Assembly: GCA_964006375.1 (NCBI GenBank)
Contig: OZ023265.1
Span: forward strand, 113,415,084 to 113,479,083
Reading direction: 5' to 3'
Origin: Tillus elongatus
Lineage: Eukaryota > Arthropoda > Insecta > Coleoptera > Cleridae
DNA: 64,000 nucleotides
The notes under the pieces were generated by a model that was given only the letters and a program-made list of their open reading frames with translations, made no database searches and was not told where the DNA came from. Shown piece after piece: positions 1-11,960 of this stretch. The translations under genes were made by a program, and so were the position numbers. Numbering within the stretch: position 1 is the stretch's first letter; each line of letters opens with the position of its first letter.

Positions 1-466
1 AGTAGCAACACCCTATCTAATAGTAGATGTATTTAGTAAAGTACAATATAATAAGATTTTTTTTTAATTTTCAAATCGTTCTCTTAGAAATAATTTTTAG
101 AATTTTTGATTAACTCTTCATCAGTGAAAAAAAAATTAATTTCAACGTTAAATCGCGCAAAAATTCAAATTCTAATTACTACTTCGTGTGCTTTTAATTT
201 GAATTTTTACGCCAACGTTTTCAATATAAAACATAATTACGTCTAAAATAAACGTCAGGTCAGTAAATTCCAACAATAAATTTTAATTAAACTATCTATA
301 ATATGCGCAGGCGCATGTTAATTTTGTTTGCCTACAGACCTGCCTGCATTCTTAAGTACAGAACTGTCACACCGTTGATAGGGAGCCGACAGTCGACAAA
401 AAGAAAAGAAAGAGGAAAAAAAAATAGAGAGAGCATGAGCCATGAATGAACATGGATGGGACATAC
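1..466. other. AT-rich intronic sequence downstream of the Ca-beta exon
   Basis: Only the splice donor region at 461-466 is interpretable. The rest is AT-rich DNA without a recognisable gene or repeat. Confidence 0.5.
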
Positions 467-677
467 CGGGCGTGGGAGGAGTGCTACCTCTGGAAACATC
501 GTTACCAGCGGCGCCGATATTCGTGCTCGAACTTGTTTTGCTGCTGTAGAGTTTCGTAGTACGTGTCTGTGCCTGCTGGAGACGAAGGTTTTCCAACTTC
601 ACCGGTGAAGGGATGAAGCCGATATCGCAGCCTTCCTTTACTAGACGACCAATCCACCAATTGTTGTCATACTTCTC
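467..677 (-). CDS. Ca-beta: Ca-beta exon: SH3-domain part of voltage-gated calcium channel beta subunit
   Basis: Seen: the minus strand reads from a TTTTTTGCAG acceptor (exon starts at 677) to a G/GTATGT donor (exon ends at 467), 211 bp, phase 0 in and phase 1 out. It encodes [20 protein letters not shown] followed by [19 protein letters not shown] and a Ser/Thr-rich linker ending STPPTPG. Known: this is the conserved end of the CaV-beta SH3 fold and the start of the HOOK region. The beta subunit is a cytosolic MAGUK-like protein that binds the alpha1 interaction domain and controls channel trafficking and gating. The exon continues directly from the exon at 20979-21098. The longer open frame beyond 467 is intronic. 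Identification is from remembered family sequence, and the match is close over about 40 residues. Confidence 0.92.
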
Positions 678-822
678 CTGCAAAAAACAACACTAGATTA
701 GGACAAAATTTATTTGATGTGTATAGTTTTTACTATATTTGTTGATGAAGAAAATGGCCCAGAGTGAGATTTCGCATTAGCCAGTTTAGATGTTTTCACT
801 CTTTTAGTGATATTTCTTTTCA

Positions 823-917
823 AAAATTCACTAATGAGGAGATCGCGAATTTTGAAAAATTTTCTTCAAATGAGCGCGAACTAGACCCCCTAGAACTCAT
901 ATCCATGGTCAGTTTTA

Positions 918-991
<74 letters not shown>

Positions 992-998
992 ATATATA

Positions 999-1034
<36 letters not shown>

Positions 1035-1072
1035 TGTGTGTGTGCGCGTGTGTGTGTGTGTTTGTGTCCGTA
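823..1072 (+). repeat. Dispersed repeat A end with (TA)n / (GTAT)n / (TG)n microsatellite
   Basis: Positions 823-905 carry the repeat-A signature (ATTCACTAATGAGGAGATCG ... CAAATGAGCGCGAACTAG ... CTAGAAC), followed by (TA)n to about 1006 and then GTAT and TG runs. The same block beside (TA)n recurs at 5254-5400, 12252-12577, 14280-14360, 35280-35345, 35660-35735 plus 43002-43033, and 44540-44640. Confidence 0.75.
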
Positions 1073-1738
1073 TAATTATGGGGACAAACCACATGCATGG
1101 ACGTGACTTGTCGGGTCTTCCCAACTTGTCGGGCCATACACGCGTCCCGACAATTTAGAGACGTGGTTTTTCGGATTCTCCACCTCTTAAATAGTATAAA
1201 TAACTAATTTTCTGACGATGTCCTGATATACATACTATATGCATGTGTGTATTTTTGAGTTCGTGTTACTAAAATTGTCAGGCCCTATAAAAGTGACTGA
1301 TAAGAGCGACCTCCGTGGTCAATTTTTGAAACAGACGTAATCGTGTGTAAGGCCCGACAACTGTTTGGTAAAATTTGTGTAAGTCCCGATAAATATAACA
1401 TTTTTTTTACCTCGTACAGGTAGTAAATGATCTGTTTTCAAGTGACTTGTCCCTGGTTTTATAAATAGTGTCTTTGTTGTTATTTTTTACTGCTTCATCT
1501 GCAAGGGTTGTTGACAGGGAATAACGGTACATTATATTTCCTTGGGCACTAAAGCAGATAGCGGTGGGTTTTATGTAGTATGTTATATTTCAAAGAATAT
1601 TGAGATATTGTTAAATTTATTTATTAGGGAAATTTCATAGAAAACATTCACTCTTTTCTTCAAACGAAACAGAACTCATATTTGGGATGGAAACATTAGT
1701 TTATATATTATTTTACATACACATATTTATGTGTATAA

Positions 1739-1740
<2 letters not shown>
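1073..1740. other. Non-coding; scattered CTTGTCGGG-like words
   Basis: No gene recognised. Short words related to CTTGTCGGG / CCCGACAA recur between 1105 and 1390 on both strands, perhaps a decayed repeat. Confidence 0.3.

Positions 1741-1831
<91 letters not shown>
1741..1831. repeat. (TA)n microsatellite
   Basis: About 90 bp of uninterrupted TA dinucleotides abutting the left end of the mariner-like element that follows. Confidence 0.95.
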
Positions 1832-1837
<6 letters not shown>

Positions 1838-3832
1838 GTTAGTATAGGATGAATTTGTATTTACTGAAATATTCCTTATTCAAAGAAAAATATCTTAACA
1901 AAAGCTTTTCGACATATTTTTTGCTACAAACAATTTATCTTAGCGTAAACAACTTCGTTGCTATGGCAACTAAATCTTTCTTTTTAAATGGCAAAATATG
2001 ATTTTTTCGCGATTTCGGAAATAGCATCTAGTTCTTGATACGCAAAAATGTAATTAGGTTCTATTGGAAAAAAATTGAGAAAAAATTAATGTAATTATGC
2101 AGATGATCGCAAGTGATTTTTTTAAACAGAAGCACGCCCCCAGCATTTTACACAAATGTGTATGTGACCAGCGATGAACCAATAATGTCAATAAGTTGAC
2201 AACAACAAATTCTCATAACGTAAAAAAGAATTTCGATAACATAAAATAGTATAAAATTGTATATAAGGTAATAAACATTATCTATCAGCAGTCGACATCA
2301 CGTTGGTGAAACTGCAGATGAGAGGCAAACTAGCTTTAATTATTAACTTTAATTCTAAAAGAGACTGACAAAACAAAACTAAAACAAAACAGCAATAATA
2401 TTTGTCAACTAACTCAATGTTCAAAATGCTGTCCAATATTATCAATACATAAAACTCGCGTCTCAAAGAAATTTATTAAACCAATTAACCTGGAATGCAC
2501 AATCCATCTTGTTTGGGCAACAATTATAGCTTTCAGGTCTTCCATATTTAATGGTCTGTGTCTGTAGACAACATTCTTCAAGTGACCCTAAGAAAACAAC
2601 CACATGGCGTCAAGTCAAGAGGGCGAGCAGTTCATTTAAGTTCATCACAGCGCCCGATTCAATTTTCTCTAAAAACTTTATCCATATATTGCCGCACGCG
2701 TCTCCCAAAATGACTCTAATCTCCATATTTCTCAAACCAAACTTCATTGCCTGGTCCCACTGCAACCACTGTGGTATAATTTCTTCTCTTAAAAAATTTT
2801 AATACTTTTCAGGTGTTAGATTTCCCTAAATAAATAACCGCCCAATATTACTACTGTCTAGTATACCAGTCCATACATAATTTTTTTGTGGTCGTTGGGT
2901 TTGAGCCTCCAGCATCCAATGTGGATTCTGCTGAGACCAGTAACGATAATTTCTACTAAAGTCCGGCTTCTCATTAAATTTGCCATAATATAACAAAATT
3001 CAACACGCCTCTTAAAATCGCCAACTAGAAGTTCCTGTACTTTGTATAGGTGAAAATTTTTTCTTTTTCTTTTTAGCAAACTTACCACAGACTTTGTAAT
3101 GTAGTAACTTAATTTGTAGACAGATAAGGGGTTCAATAAAGAGACAACAATATATCTAATGCGTTATTACCAGCCAGAACCGTTTTTGGTCTTCCTATTC
3201 TTGGCTTAACATTGACACTACCAGTTTCGTTAATTTTTTTCAATGTTCTGGAAACATACACTACATTAATTTGTGGCCAGACTCATGAAAAAACATGCAC
3301 ATTTCTTTACAAAGCTTCCTGCCACCGTAGCCCAACATCACTAATATTTCAACTCTTAGCTTCTCGCTCAATTCTGCCATAATAGTAAATATTATTCATT
3401 TCTATAAGTTCTCGATTTTCCAATATGAAGCTCTCTAAAGTATTACAAACTAAAGATAACTGACAGAAAACAATGCTCAAAATTGGCAGCTGCAAATACT
3501 ATCACAATTTTTCTATTAGTAACTTGATAAGAAATTGATTAATGAAATCCAACCGAAGGTAATTTTTAAGAAACTTATTTTTTTGCAATTTTGTTCTCAT
3601 TAATCCGGATTACATTTTCATAGTGCCGTTGCTAAGAAGGAGATGTTCTTTACGTAAGTGCAAAAAAAATCATATCTTGCTATTTAAAAAAAGATCTAGT
3701 TGTCCCAGAAAACTTGAATCTTGCCAGTTTGTAGCAAAAAAATATGACGAAAAGGTTTTGCTTAAACATTTTGTTTGAAAACGAATATTTTAGGAAATGT
3801 GAGTGCCTTTCCATACTTTTTACAAACACTGC
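1838..3832 (-). mobile_element. Degenerate Tc1/mariner-type transposon with long inverted ends
   Basis: Seen: DNA near 1860-1960 is the imperfect reverse complement of 3725-3830, both with TTTTCG.CATATTTTTTGCTAC on the inner side, so this is a roughly 2 kb element with long terminal inverted repeats. On the minus strand, broken frames resemble an IS630/Tc1/mariner transposase: an N-terminal helix-turn-helix part near 3380-3150, a VWAGI-like patch near 2950-2860 (ending KKIMYGLVY), and a C-terminal patch near 2610-2500 reading GHLKNVVYRHRPLNMEDLKA. Several frameshifts and stops make it inactive. Outer ends are uncertain by a few bases because of the adjoining TA tract. Confidence 0.65.
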
Positions 3833-4614
3833 ATATGCTTAATACATAAATATAGCGTGTGCGTAATGTATATGCTGTACCTTTCTTAAATCCTTTGAAA
3901 CCTAATCTCCAAACTTTCCTTTTATTAATTCATACATATGTCTAATATTCAGGGTATTACATAACGTGATGTCAGTAATTAAATGAGTTAATCTGTCTAT
4001 AATTTAGAGAAGAAAAATATCTATAAATATTTGTCTATTTTTGCCTAATTTTTGAAATACAAAGTGTTAAAAATTTGTTTGTTTAGATAGGTACCTAAAC
4101 TGTAAAGTAGATTATCTGTTTTTATGAAATTTGGTGTGTCTAAATTAGGGCTAGATACACATATTTGAGGAGGAAAAAACATTTTTACATTTAACCAGCC
4201 GCACCCACATAAATATGACCTTGACGAACTATTTTAAATGAAAATACAATAGGCTGCTGCTTTTCTCAAAAGCAAAAATTATTCTTAGAATAGTGCTATA
4301 CTTTATATTTAAAAAAAGTTTAAACGCAGCAAGTGCGTTATGGAAGTGAATTTTCATTAAAATGTTTTTAATAGCAAATGCGAGCAGGTATCAATCTGAT
4401 TACTGGTATAGCCTATGCAGTAGAAACAATGTACCCTATTTTATCAAAACTACTTATTGTTTCAAAATGTTCAAAAATGTTCCGAAAATAAACTTAAAGT
4501 TGGTTTCCTAGCCAGCAAACCTTAGGTTAATAGCAAATTGAGTTATTGAAATTTGAAGGATTTAATTAAAGTTCGCTACCAAAACGCACTTACTGCGTCC
4601 AGATTTTTTTCTTA
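3833..4614. other. Non-coding, dispersed-repeat fragments
   Basis: No gene seen. Around 4325-4365 and, inverted, 4570-4605 are copies of the GCAGCAAGTGCGTTATGG motif that marks the outer end of a dispersed repeat family in this window. Confidence 0.5.
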
Positions 4615-5163
4615 CAAACATGCATCTTCTTCTTCTATTGCTTATCCATTAATGTATATTCGCGATCACATGTGCCCATTCTTCCCTATTTCTGATGGCG
4701 CTGAATAAGTCTCCTACAGTTTTTAGTCCTGTCCATTCTCTCACGTTTCTGAGCCATGGCATCCTCTTTCTACCGACTCCTCTTTTCCCCTCGATCTTTT
4801 CTTCGATTACTAATTGTAGGAATTTGCATCTTTCATTCCGTATTACGTGGCCCAGATATGCTGTTTTTCTGCGCTTGATGGTGTTCAACAGTTGACGTTC
4901 TCTTTTAACCGTTCTTAGGATCTCGTTTGTTTTTTCTGGCCGTCCATGGGACTTTTGATATACGACTGTATGATGCTTTCAGAATACAGGTTGAAGAGGA
5001 CTGGAGAGAGAACGCATCCCTGACTGACCCCTCTAAGGATCTTTGTCGGTTATGTGTGTTCATTGCCAACCTCGACTACGGCTGTTTGGTTCCAATAAAG
5101 GCTTTTTATGCAGCGGATTTCCTTCTGGTCTGTATCCATCCTCTTCAAAATTTGAATGAGTGC

Positions 5164-5165
<2 letters not shown>
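4615..5165 (-). pseudogene. LINE fragment: RT motif and C-terminal end (RTE/BovB-like)
   Basis: Seen on the minus strand: near 5070-4970 a reading frame gives RGVSQGCVLSPVLFNLYSES, an RT palm block. After an apparent internal deletion, 4888-4649 encodes NTIKRRKTAYLGHVIRNERC ... GKRGVGRKRMPWLRNVREWTG, which is the usual C-terminal tail after the RT in RTE-like insect LINEs. The 3' end runs into an AGAAGAAGATG simple repeat at 4617-4635. The (TA)n tract abuts the 5' side. It is a dead fragment lacking endonuclease and most of the RT. Clade assignment is from memory of the tail and is tentative. Confidence 0.7.

Positions 5166-5253
<88 letters not shown>
5166..5253. repeat. (TA)n microsatellite
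   Basis: Uninterrupted TA run. Open frames through it are low-complexity Ile-Tyr artefacts. Confidence 0.95.
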
Positions 5254-5257
<4 letters not shown>

Positions 5258-5400
5258 ATATAAAAATTCAAACTGACCCCGTTATGTCTTCTAGGGCGCC
5301 TAATTAGCGCTCATTTAAAGAATTTTTTAAATTTAAAAGTCGGGATCTCATCAATTAATTTTTTTTTGAGAAAATTCACTTAAAGGTTTCCTAACTCTTT
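5254..5400 (-). repeat. Dispersed repeat A (inverted copy)
   Basis: Contains the reverse complement of the repeat-A block (TCTAGGGCGCCTAATTAGCG then CTCATTTAAAGAA and CGGGATCTC), immediately beside (TA)n as in other copies. Confidence 0.65.
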
Positions 5401-5511
5401 TTTTGTCAAAAACTGGTTTCCAGCAACAAAAAATTACAAATCCTTATGATTCTCTTAACTAAGTTCTTCAAAGGTAAATCCAAAAATATAATTAACAGTT
5501 AATTATCATTG

Positions 5512-5800
5512 CTAACGATGACAAAGTAAAAAAGGATGCTCAAACTGGCGACTATTTTCTGTTTGGCAAACGTCATATCTTCTAATAAGCTCTACAGTGC
5601 AAGGATTTCTAATAACCTGAGGGAAAATTTCTCTGCAGGCACGAGTAATTTTGTTAATAAAATCCTTCAAATTTCTTGGTTGAACAAAATAGACCACATA
5701 TTTTACATAACCCCACAAAAAATCGAATGGTGTCAGGACAGGCGAATTCGTGGGCCACCCGGCGGTTCCCTTTCCGCCTTGTTCAAAATTCATAGTTTAA
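5512..5800 (-). pseudogene. Mariner-type transposase C-terminal fragment
   Basis: The minus-strand frame 5793-5512 encodes NFEQGGKGTAGWPTNSPVLT then PFDFLWGYVKYVVYFVQPRN and, towards its end, ENSRQFEHPFLL. Known: W-P-x-R/N-SPDLTP-DFFLWGYVK...QP.NLxDL...GxxFEHLL is the C-terminal third of insect IS630/mariner-like transposases and includes the last catalytic Asp/Glu region. The catalytic N-terminal part was not found upstream (5800-6300), so this is a truncated relic. It is distinct from the elements at 1838-3832 and 6489-8380. Confidence 0.75.
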
Positions 5801-6488
5801 AAGATTTGACATAGATATTAGAATGAACAGTTATGATACTGACATAATACATAATAGTTGTGACGCTGTGATTGCGGACAAATAAAATCATTATTGAAAG
5901 GAACATGAAAACCGTATTTTGTTGGGTTTTCTCGAAAACTTTTAAAATGAGAAACATATTTGACATATTATTGATTAAGAATGAAATAAGAAATCCAAAC
6001 TTGACTAAAATACAGAATGTTCCATTGAAAAAAATTAAGTTTATGTCAAAAAGCACACTTTGGATCCACGCTGTATGTCTAAGTAAGGCTTATTGAAGCA
6101 GGCTTTTACCCACCAAATTTTGATCTAAAACTTTTTCTTCTAGCATGTACGGGGGCTGTGATATGTAGCGTCTAAATAGATCTAAAAAAACACACACGCA
6201 GTTGTCCCACGACGAAAGTCCGGAATCGATTTCTCGGAAACTAGACTTTGCAAAATTTTCTAAAATTTGGCAGCTTATTGAAATCGATGGATGCACCTTG
6301 GTTAAAGTATTTTCCAGATAGTGGCACTTCTGGATATACAGGGTGTTGATGGTAGCTTGCTTACTTTAGATAGGACCCCATATATATTATTGCAATTTTA
6401 TATTCAACGCAAAAGTTTAGACACGTGTTATGTATAATATTCCATACCTAAGTCCAACCGTGATGTGATGTTATTTTGATAATAACTA
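5801..6488. other. Non-coding; one arm of an inverted repeat pair
   Basis: Around 6225-6345 the sequence is an imperfect reverse complement of 8645-8780 (shared GAAGTGCCAC, TTTCCGAGAAAT). The pair brackets the mariner-like element. Nothing coding was recognised. Confidence 0.5.
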
Positions 6489-8380
6489 CAGAGTGATCAA
6501 AAACTCTCATTGAAAATTGAGTTCAAAAAATCGTTGTCTGTTTTTCAAATAGAAGCCCCTTATTTTCATAATAATATCTTATTTAACATTGAAAAGAGGG
6601 TAACTTTAGGTAAGGTTGCCTCTGCCAAAAATTTGTAGTTTTCAAAATATTGGCAATTTAACATTTTTATATTGAAAAAATGTTATACGACTTTCAAGTT
6701 TTGTTGTTATATAATCATCACGGCGACGCCTGTCAAAAAAAAAACTATCGAGAACTACAAAAACCTTAGTATTTGTTGTCATTTGACAATTATTTATAAA
6801 AATTATGCCGGGGCGACTGATTTATACTCACAAAGATTATTAAAATTTCTTTACTATATATGGTGAATGTAACCAAGTTTTATCAAGAACCTGCCGAATA
6901 TATGCTGATATCCAAATAAACAAAAGCCGTCGCGGAGTAGTGAGAAAATTACAACACTTTTGGCACCGTGAAGGCAAAAATGCATAAAAGAAATAAGATC
7001 CTTAAGACAAGTAGCTCTGCAGACAGGACTCTCGAAGAGCTTGATACACAGAATTCCGTTAAAGCACAACTTCCACCCTTATTCAATACCTTTGGTTCAA
7101 CATCTGAGAGAAATGGATATGCAGAAAAGAATTTTGTAAATTCATTTTAACGATGATACAAGGCGACTCTCAATTTTTTGGACAGCATAATTAGGACTGA
7201 TGAAGCGACATTTATGGAAAAATGTTCTTTTTAACACACAAAATTCTTATTTTTGGAGTAATTCAAATCGTCATGTACTAAGAAACCGGAATTTTCAAAA
7301 TAGCTAGCAATTTAACGTCTTTTGTGCTGTGACAACTGATATAATATAATATAATTTATTAAGAAAACTTGAATGGTAAGTCATTAACCATACATTGCCA
7401 ATTATTTCCCCATTCTAAATTATGTATTAACTTTTGTAAGATATACATATTTAAATATTCTGGAAGAGATGAATCATCAATATTTGAGCAATTTACCTCT
7501 GGCGGAACACAAGCAAATTTTTTAATAGCGTGATAGCGGCCCACCCCACAGAACCCTTCCGTTTACTAAGAACATTTGATGACAAGTGTAGATTGCCAAC
7601 TACTGGCCCTTTTTCTGGCCTTCTCGTTCTCCTGATTTGACTGTGTTAGATTACTTTACCTGGGGAACGATAATAAACATCGTTTTTTCAATCCAGTGAA
7701 AACGATGGGGGACTGTATGGCAAGGGTGAATGGCGCGTTCGAAAGCTTATCTCCAAATTCAATTAGAGCGGCCTTCCATGAAGAACTAACTCGAAGAGGA
7801 AAAAAATGTTTGGAAGTTCAAAACGGAAATTTTGAACATTTATTAAAATAAGTTGTTACCCTGTGTAGGTATTGTTTTCTTTTAGTAGGATAAATGGGTT
7901 TTCTTCTATAGATTTTTGCCTTGGCGGTGTCAAAAGTTTTGTAATTTTCCATTATTCGTTTAACACTATTCGGTTTCTGTTCTTGATAAAACTTTGTGGC
8001 ATTCCGCCTAAATATTTACACCTTAAAAATAATCCTAGTGCGTATAATTTAATCGCACCGCCATGATTATTAGCAATAAGTATTTGTCAAATGACAACCA
8101 AAAGTGATGTGTCTGTAGTGCTCTAAAGCTTTATTTTGAGCCGTCATGGCCAACTAACAACAAAACTTGAAAGCCGTATAACATTTTTACAATAATAAAA
8201 TGTTAAATTGACAATGTTTCGAAAACCATAAAATTTTGGCATAGCCAGCCATATACAAAGTTACCCTCTTTTTAATGCCAAATAAGATAATATGATAAAA
8301 ACAGCGGATTTCTATTTGAAGAAAAAGAGTGTCAACGATTTTTTCAATTCAATTTTCAATATAAGTTTGTGATTTTCCTG
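6489..8380 (+). mobile_element. Mariner-like element, TA target duplication, long inverted ends, dead transposase
   Basis: Seen: the left end TA/CAGAGTGATCAAAAAC and the right end GTTTGTGATTTTCCTG/TA are inverted, with TA flanks at 6487-6488 and 8381-8382. About 250 bp inside each end are imperfect inverted repeats (for example AGAGGGTAACTTT near 6600 against AAAGTTACCCTCT near 8260). Inside, plus-strand broken frames match a mariner-type transposase: a patch near 7020-7140, ILRTDEATF-like near 7190-7215, and WPFFWPSRSPDLT-like near 7600-7660 leading to CLEVQNGNFEHLLK just before the stop near 7848. Multiple frameshifts show it is inactive. Length 1892 bp is usual for an autonomous mariner with long ends. 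Confidence 0.75.
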
Positions 8381-9027
8381 TATTGATTTATTATCTTAAT
8401 AATAAAGTAAATCAGATTCTACAAGGAAACTAACCTATATTAAATGATAAAGGCTTTCATATAGGATAAATTGATAGCTATGTTTAGGCCTGCAAACGTC
8501 ATCCTTGACATAAAATTTGAGATATGTCAAGAACTCCGGTATAGGACATTATACATAGAATGTATCTAAAATTTCATGTAGAAGTTAAAAATGTAACAAT
8601 ATATTGATTATCCTATTTTAAATAAGCAAGTTAACATCAACACCGTGCTTAACCGGAAGTGCCACAATCTTAAGAATATTTTAGCCGAGTTGCCCCCATC
8701 GACTTCAGTAAGCTGGCCAATTTTCAAAATTTTCCAAAGGCTATTTTCCGAGAAATAGATTGCTTGCGGGCGTTCGTTATATATATCTTCTACGTATAGA
8801 GTAGTGTGTTGTTTGGGAATTTAAATATACAAGTGCAAATTATTCTTTACGACTTTATTAGTGTCAGTGGGTGACTAAACAGTGTTTTACAAAAAGGGCT
8901 GATATGCAACAGTTTAGTTATCTTAAAATTTATATAACACTGTCCACCTGTCTACAGAACTATTTAATTATTTTGTAGAGAGTTAAGTTTATTTATTATT
9001 CGCTTAAGTTGTATTTAAATCACAACA
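8381..9027. other. Non-coding intronic sequence
   Basis: Contains the second arm (8645-8780) of the inverted repeat described for 5801-6488. Otherwise AT-rich with no gene seen. Confidence 0.4.
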
Positions 9028-9040
9028 TATTTAGTGGCGT
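9028..9040. repeat. LINE target-site duplication (3' side of insertion)
   Basis: TATTTAGTGGCGT, repeated exactly at 10586-10598. Confidence 0.9.
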
Positions 9041-10585
9041 TTTTTTTTGATCCCTCAGGGCTCGCCCGCGGCCTTGCCGCCCCGATATCACCGCAACCCT
9101 TGGTTGATTGTGCATACCCTTAGTCTTACTCCACCCATTCCAAAATCACTGTGCCTTGAACTAGTCTGCACAGCGATTGGTGGGGTGAAGTTTTATATTG
9201 CTCTGTCTCGGGTCTAGACTGACCGTAGATCAGTTGTCTTTTGCGGTCCAGAGCTATACACTCGCACAAGATGTCCTGGGCTGATTCCTCCCCCTCGCCG
9301 CAGAGCCTGATGCGAGGTCCCCTTCGAACCGCCCCATTTTATGCAGGTGTTTCTTGACGGCCATGTGTCCCGTCAAGAGACCTGTTATGTTGCTGAGCTG
9401 TCCTCTGCTAAGATTTAGCAGCTCCACAGCTTTCTTTGAACTGGGTCCGTCAATTATTGACTTCCCATGTCTGAGCCCTGGACAGTCCGCCCAGTACACC
9501 TTGTGTTGGTTTCTGACCCAGGACTTAATGGCTCCCCTGGTAGTGCTCATTGACACGCCCAGAGCCGGTTCTGGTCCCATAAATGGTTCTGCTGACCCTC
9601 TCTTCGCGAGACTGTCAGCTTCTTCATTGCCTTTGACCCCCGAGTGACCCGGCACCCAGATGAGGGTCACCTCATTCTGCCCAGCCAGGTCGCTCGTCTC
9701 GTCTCGGCGCTCACTCACCAGCCAGGAATTTACCCGTGGGCTACTTAGTGCCTTAAGGGCTGCCTGGCTGTCTGTGGCTATGAGGATCCACTTGTTGGTG
9801 TAGCCCCTCCTCTTGTTTTCCCGCACACAGCGCAGGATGTCGTACATCTCGGCCTCAAACACCGTTGCATGGGCTCCGAGGAAATACTATGACTTACCCT
9901 CGGTCCTTCCGAGTAAACACCTGCCCCCATCCCACGCTCCCCGCCGGATCCGTCCGTGAACCAGACGAGCGCGTCCCGTGGTATGCCCGGCGTCTCCTCC
10001 CGCCATGCCTCGCGGTTGGGCATTTCCACTGTAAAGTTGTTTTCCCTGCACATTCGCGGGCTCGCGAAGTCTGACCTCATTTCAAGCATGGGCTCCTTCA
10101 CAATCTCCTGAATTTTGCAGTGGCCCCTGAAGCCTGGGTTGATCTTCAGTCTACCATTGCAGGCTAGTCTGTATAGTCCTAGCCTGGCCTCCCCCATAAT
10201 AACTAAGTGCAGGGGGGGGGCAGATCCAGCAACACCTACATGGCGGCTGTTGGGGTTGAAGACATGGCCCCTGTGATGCCTAGGCTAGCCATTCTTTGGA
10301 TCTTGCCTAGTTTTTGTATGGCACTGGATTGTGTCACCTTAGGCCACCAGACCAGTGCCGCATATGTTAACGATGGTCTGACCACCCTTGTGTACAGCCA
10401 GTGGGCCATACTAGGTCTTAGCTCCCATGTTTTTCCATATAGCCGCCTAGTGACGGCTAAGGTCATGACTGCCTTACGCAGTATTTTTCCAATGTGACCA
10501 TTCCAGGTTAGCTTAGAGTCCAATACGACCCCAAGATATTTTACCTCCCTGGCCATTGGAACGCTCCTACCGTATATAGTGAGAG
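9041..10585 (-). mobile_element. 5'-truncated Jockey/R1-type LINE: RT tail and RNase H
   Basis: Seen: the insertion is bounded by a perfect 13-bp duplication (TATTTAGTGGCGT) and has a poly-A tail on the minus strand at 9048-9041. Minus-strand frames at 10556-10236 encode an RT thumb/connection region (AREVKYLGVVLDSKLTWNGH, then YTRVVRPSLTYAALVWWPK). Frames at 10197-9254 encode an RNase H domain with FTDGSG, ATDSQAALKAL and WVPGHSGVKGNEEADSLAKRG. A frameshift between 9860 and 9780 and a truncated 5' end make it dead. The sequence is GC-richer than its surroundings, so it is a comparatively recent arrival. Known: this RT-RNase H order is typical of I/R1/Loa group LINEs. Confidence 0.88.
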
Positions 10586-10598
10586 TATTTAGTGGCGT
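10586..10598. repeat. LINE target-site duplication (5' side of insertion)
   Basis: TATTTAGTGGCGT, an exact copy of 9028-9040, which shows target-primed insertion of the LINE. Confidence 0.9.
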
Positions 10599-11220
10599 GT
10601 TCTATTCTTTATCTATATTGCAAAGAAAGGAATTTTGTAATCAAAATTACATAAATCGAAAGGTTTGTTAGAACGTATTTTATCTAAAATGGTGCTCATG
10701 GTGAATAGAACCTACATGTTTGTTAAGTTTTTGTTTAGTGACGTTTTATTTAGTTTCGGTACCTATGTTGATTTTAAAACTCTTCATGTGTTATCTAAAT
10801 ATGTGACATCACCGTAACAAAGTATTTGCGCTTATTTGTATAGTGAATTTTTCTACTTTCTTTAATCTTACAGGTTTGAACTTATATAAATTTTCGAAAC
10901 ATAGAGTTTACCAGGCGCCAACATTTGAGTTTAAGCGCCCATCTGCTGACTATCGAGACATTACAGCAGTTGGAGACTGATGAACGTACAGTTAACTCCA
11001 AGCACTATTGTGTAACTTTTGTCTGTCATTCCGTTTTGACAAATTGACAACAGTTAAATTTCAACAAAAGCTTAGCGGGGCTGGTGAACGCATTCGTTTA
11101 CACACCTATTCAACTGTTGGCGCCTAGTGAACTCGAGCAATTTATTCCCTGTACGTTTAGCTGATTTACTAGCGTAAACTTTAAACACTAACAAGTAACA
11201 AGTATTTCTACTCTATATAC

Positions 11221-11226
<6 letters not shown>
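10599..11226. other. Non-coding intronic sequence
   Basis: No gene or clear repeat recognised. It holds GC-richer words such as CAGGCGCCAACATTTGAG near 10911 and CAACTGTTGGCGCC near 11110, which are partly inverted relative to one another. Confidence 0.35.

Positions 11227-11300
<74 letters not shown>
11227..11300. repeat. (TA)n microsatellite
   Basis: Uninterrupted TA run. Confidence 0.95.
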
Positions 11301-11302
<2 letters not shown>

Positions 11303-11679
11303 CTATCCGAAAGAAAACTGGAAATGACTTAAGAATGGGTTTTTCGTTTCTTTATACAAGTTTAAATACATGAGAGGCGAAAATCGAAAATTGCATTTTT
11401 TCAGTTTTTGTCAATTTTTTTAACGACAGTTGCAAAAATTGGCTTTCTCTGCGAGATATTAAAGGGCACGAAATTTTGCAACTTTGCAGCATCTAAACCT
11501 ATCGTCGTTCTTTCATAATATGCGACATCCCCCTGGTAAGGCTCGAATTTGAATCACCCTGTATATTTATTAGGATTTTAAAAAAATGTTAAATTTTTCC
11601 TTTCCCAAATTATACAATTTACTAAAAAGAAAAAAAGTTTTTACTAGTTTACCAGTTCCAACTACATAATATAATATAA
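11301..11679. repeat. Decayed small DNA element ending in a CACCCTGTATA motif
   Basis: Ends near 11570 with AATCACCCTGTATATTT, the inverted form of the (TA)CAGGGTGA end used by mariner-derived MITEs. No transposase seen. Confidence 0.35.
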
Positions 11680-11960
11680 GCATCCTTGGTGGTCCAGTAG
11701 GTAAACATTTCTATTTCTCCGTACATACTGTAAATTAACATTAACCGAGGTTGTGGCATTGTGTTTGAAATTTGATGCCTGCACATTCCTCCCTTTCGAA
11801 GCGACGTAGAGCCGTCGATCCGATGTACCATCTGATGTCGGGCACGTTAAAGATCCCTACCCTCCTTACGAAAAGAAGACTTCGGCCAAAGTTCCAGGAC
11901 ACTGCAGAGAAATTGAACCCTGGCGTCGGTGATTGACCACAGTCGCAGAAACAATCCGAC
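11680..11960 (+). repeat. tRNA-derived SINE, diverged copy
   Basis: Begins with a decayed tRNA-like head (TTGGTGGTCCAGTAGGTAAA) and continues through the body shared with the copies at 13786-14112 and 50180-50532 (ATTAACATTAACCGAGGTT, CCTACCCTCCTTACG, TGGCGTCGGTGATTG). It lacks a good B box. Confidence 0.7.
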
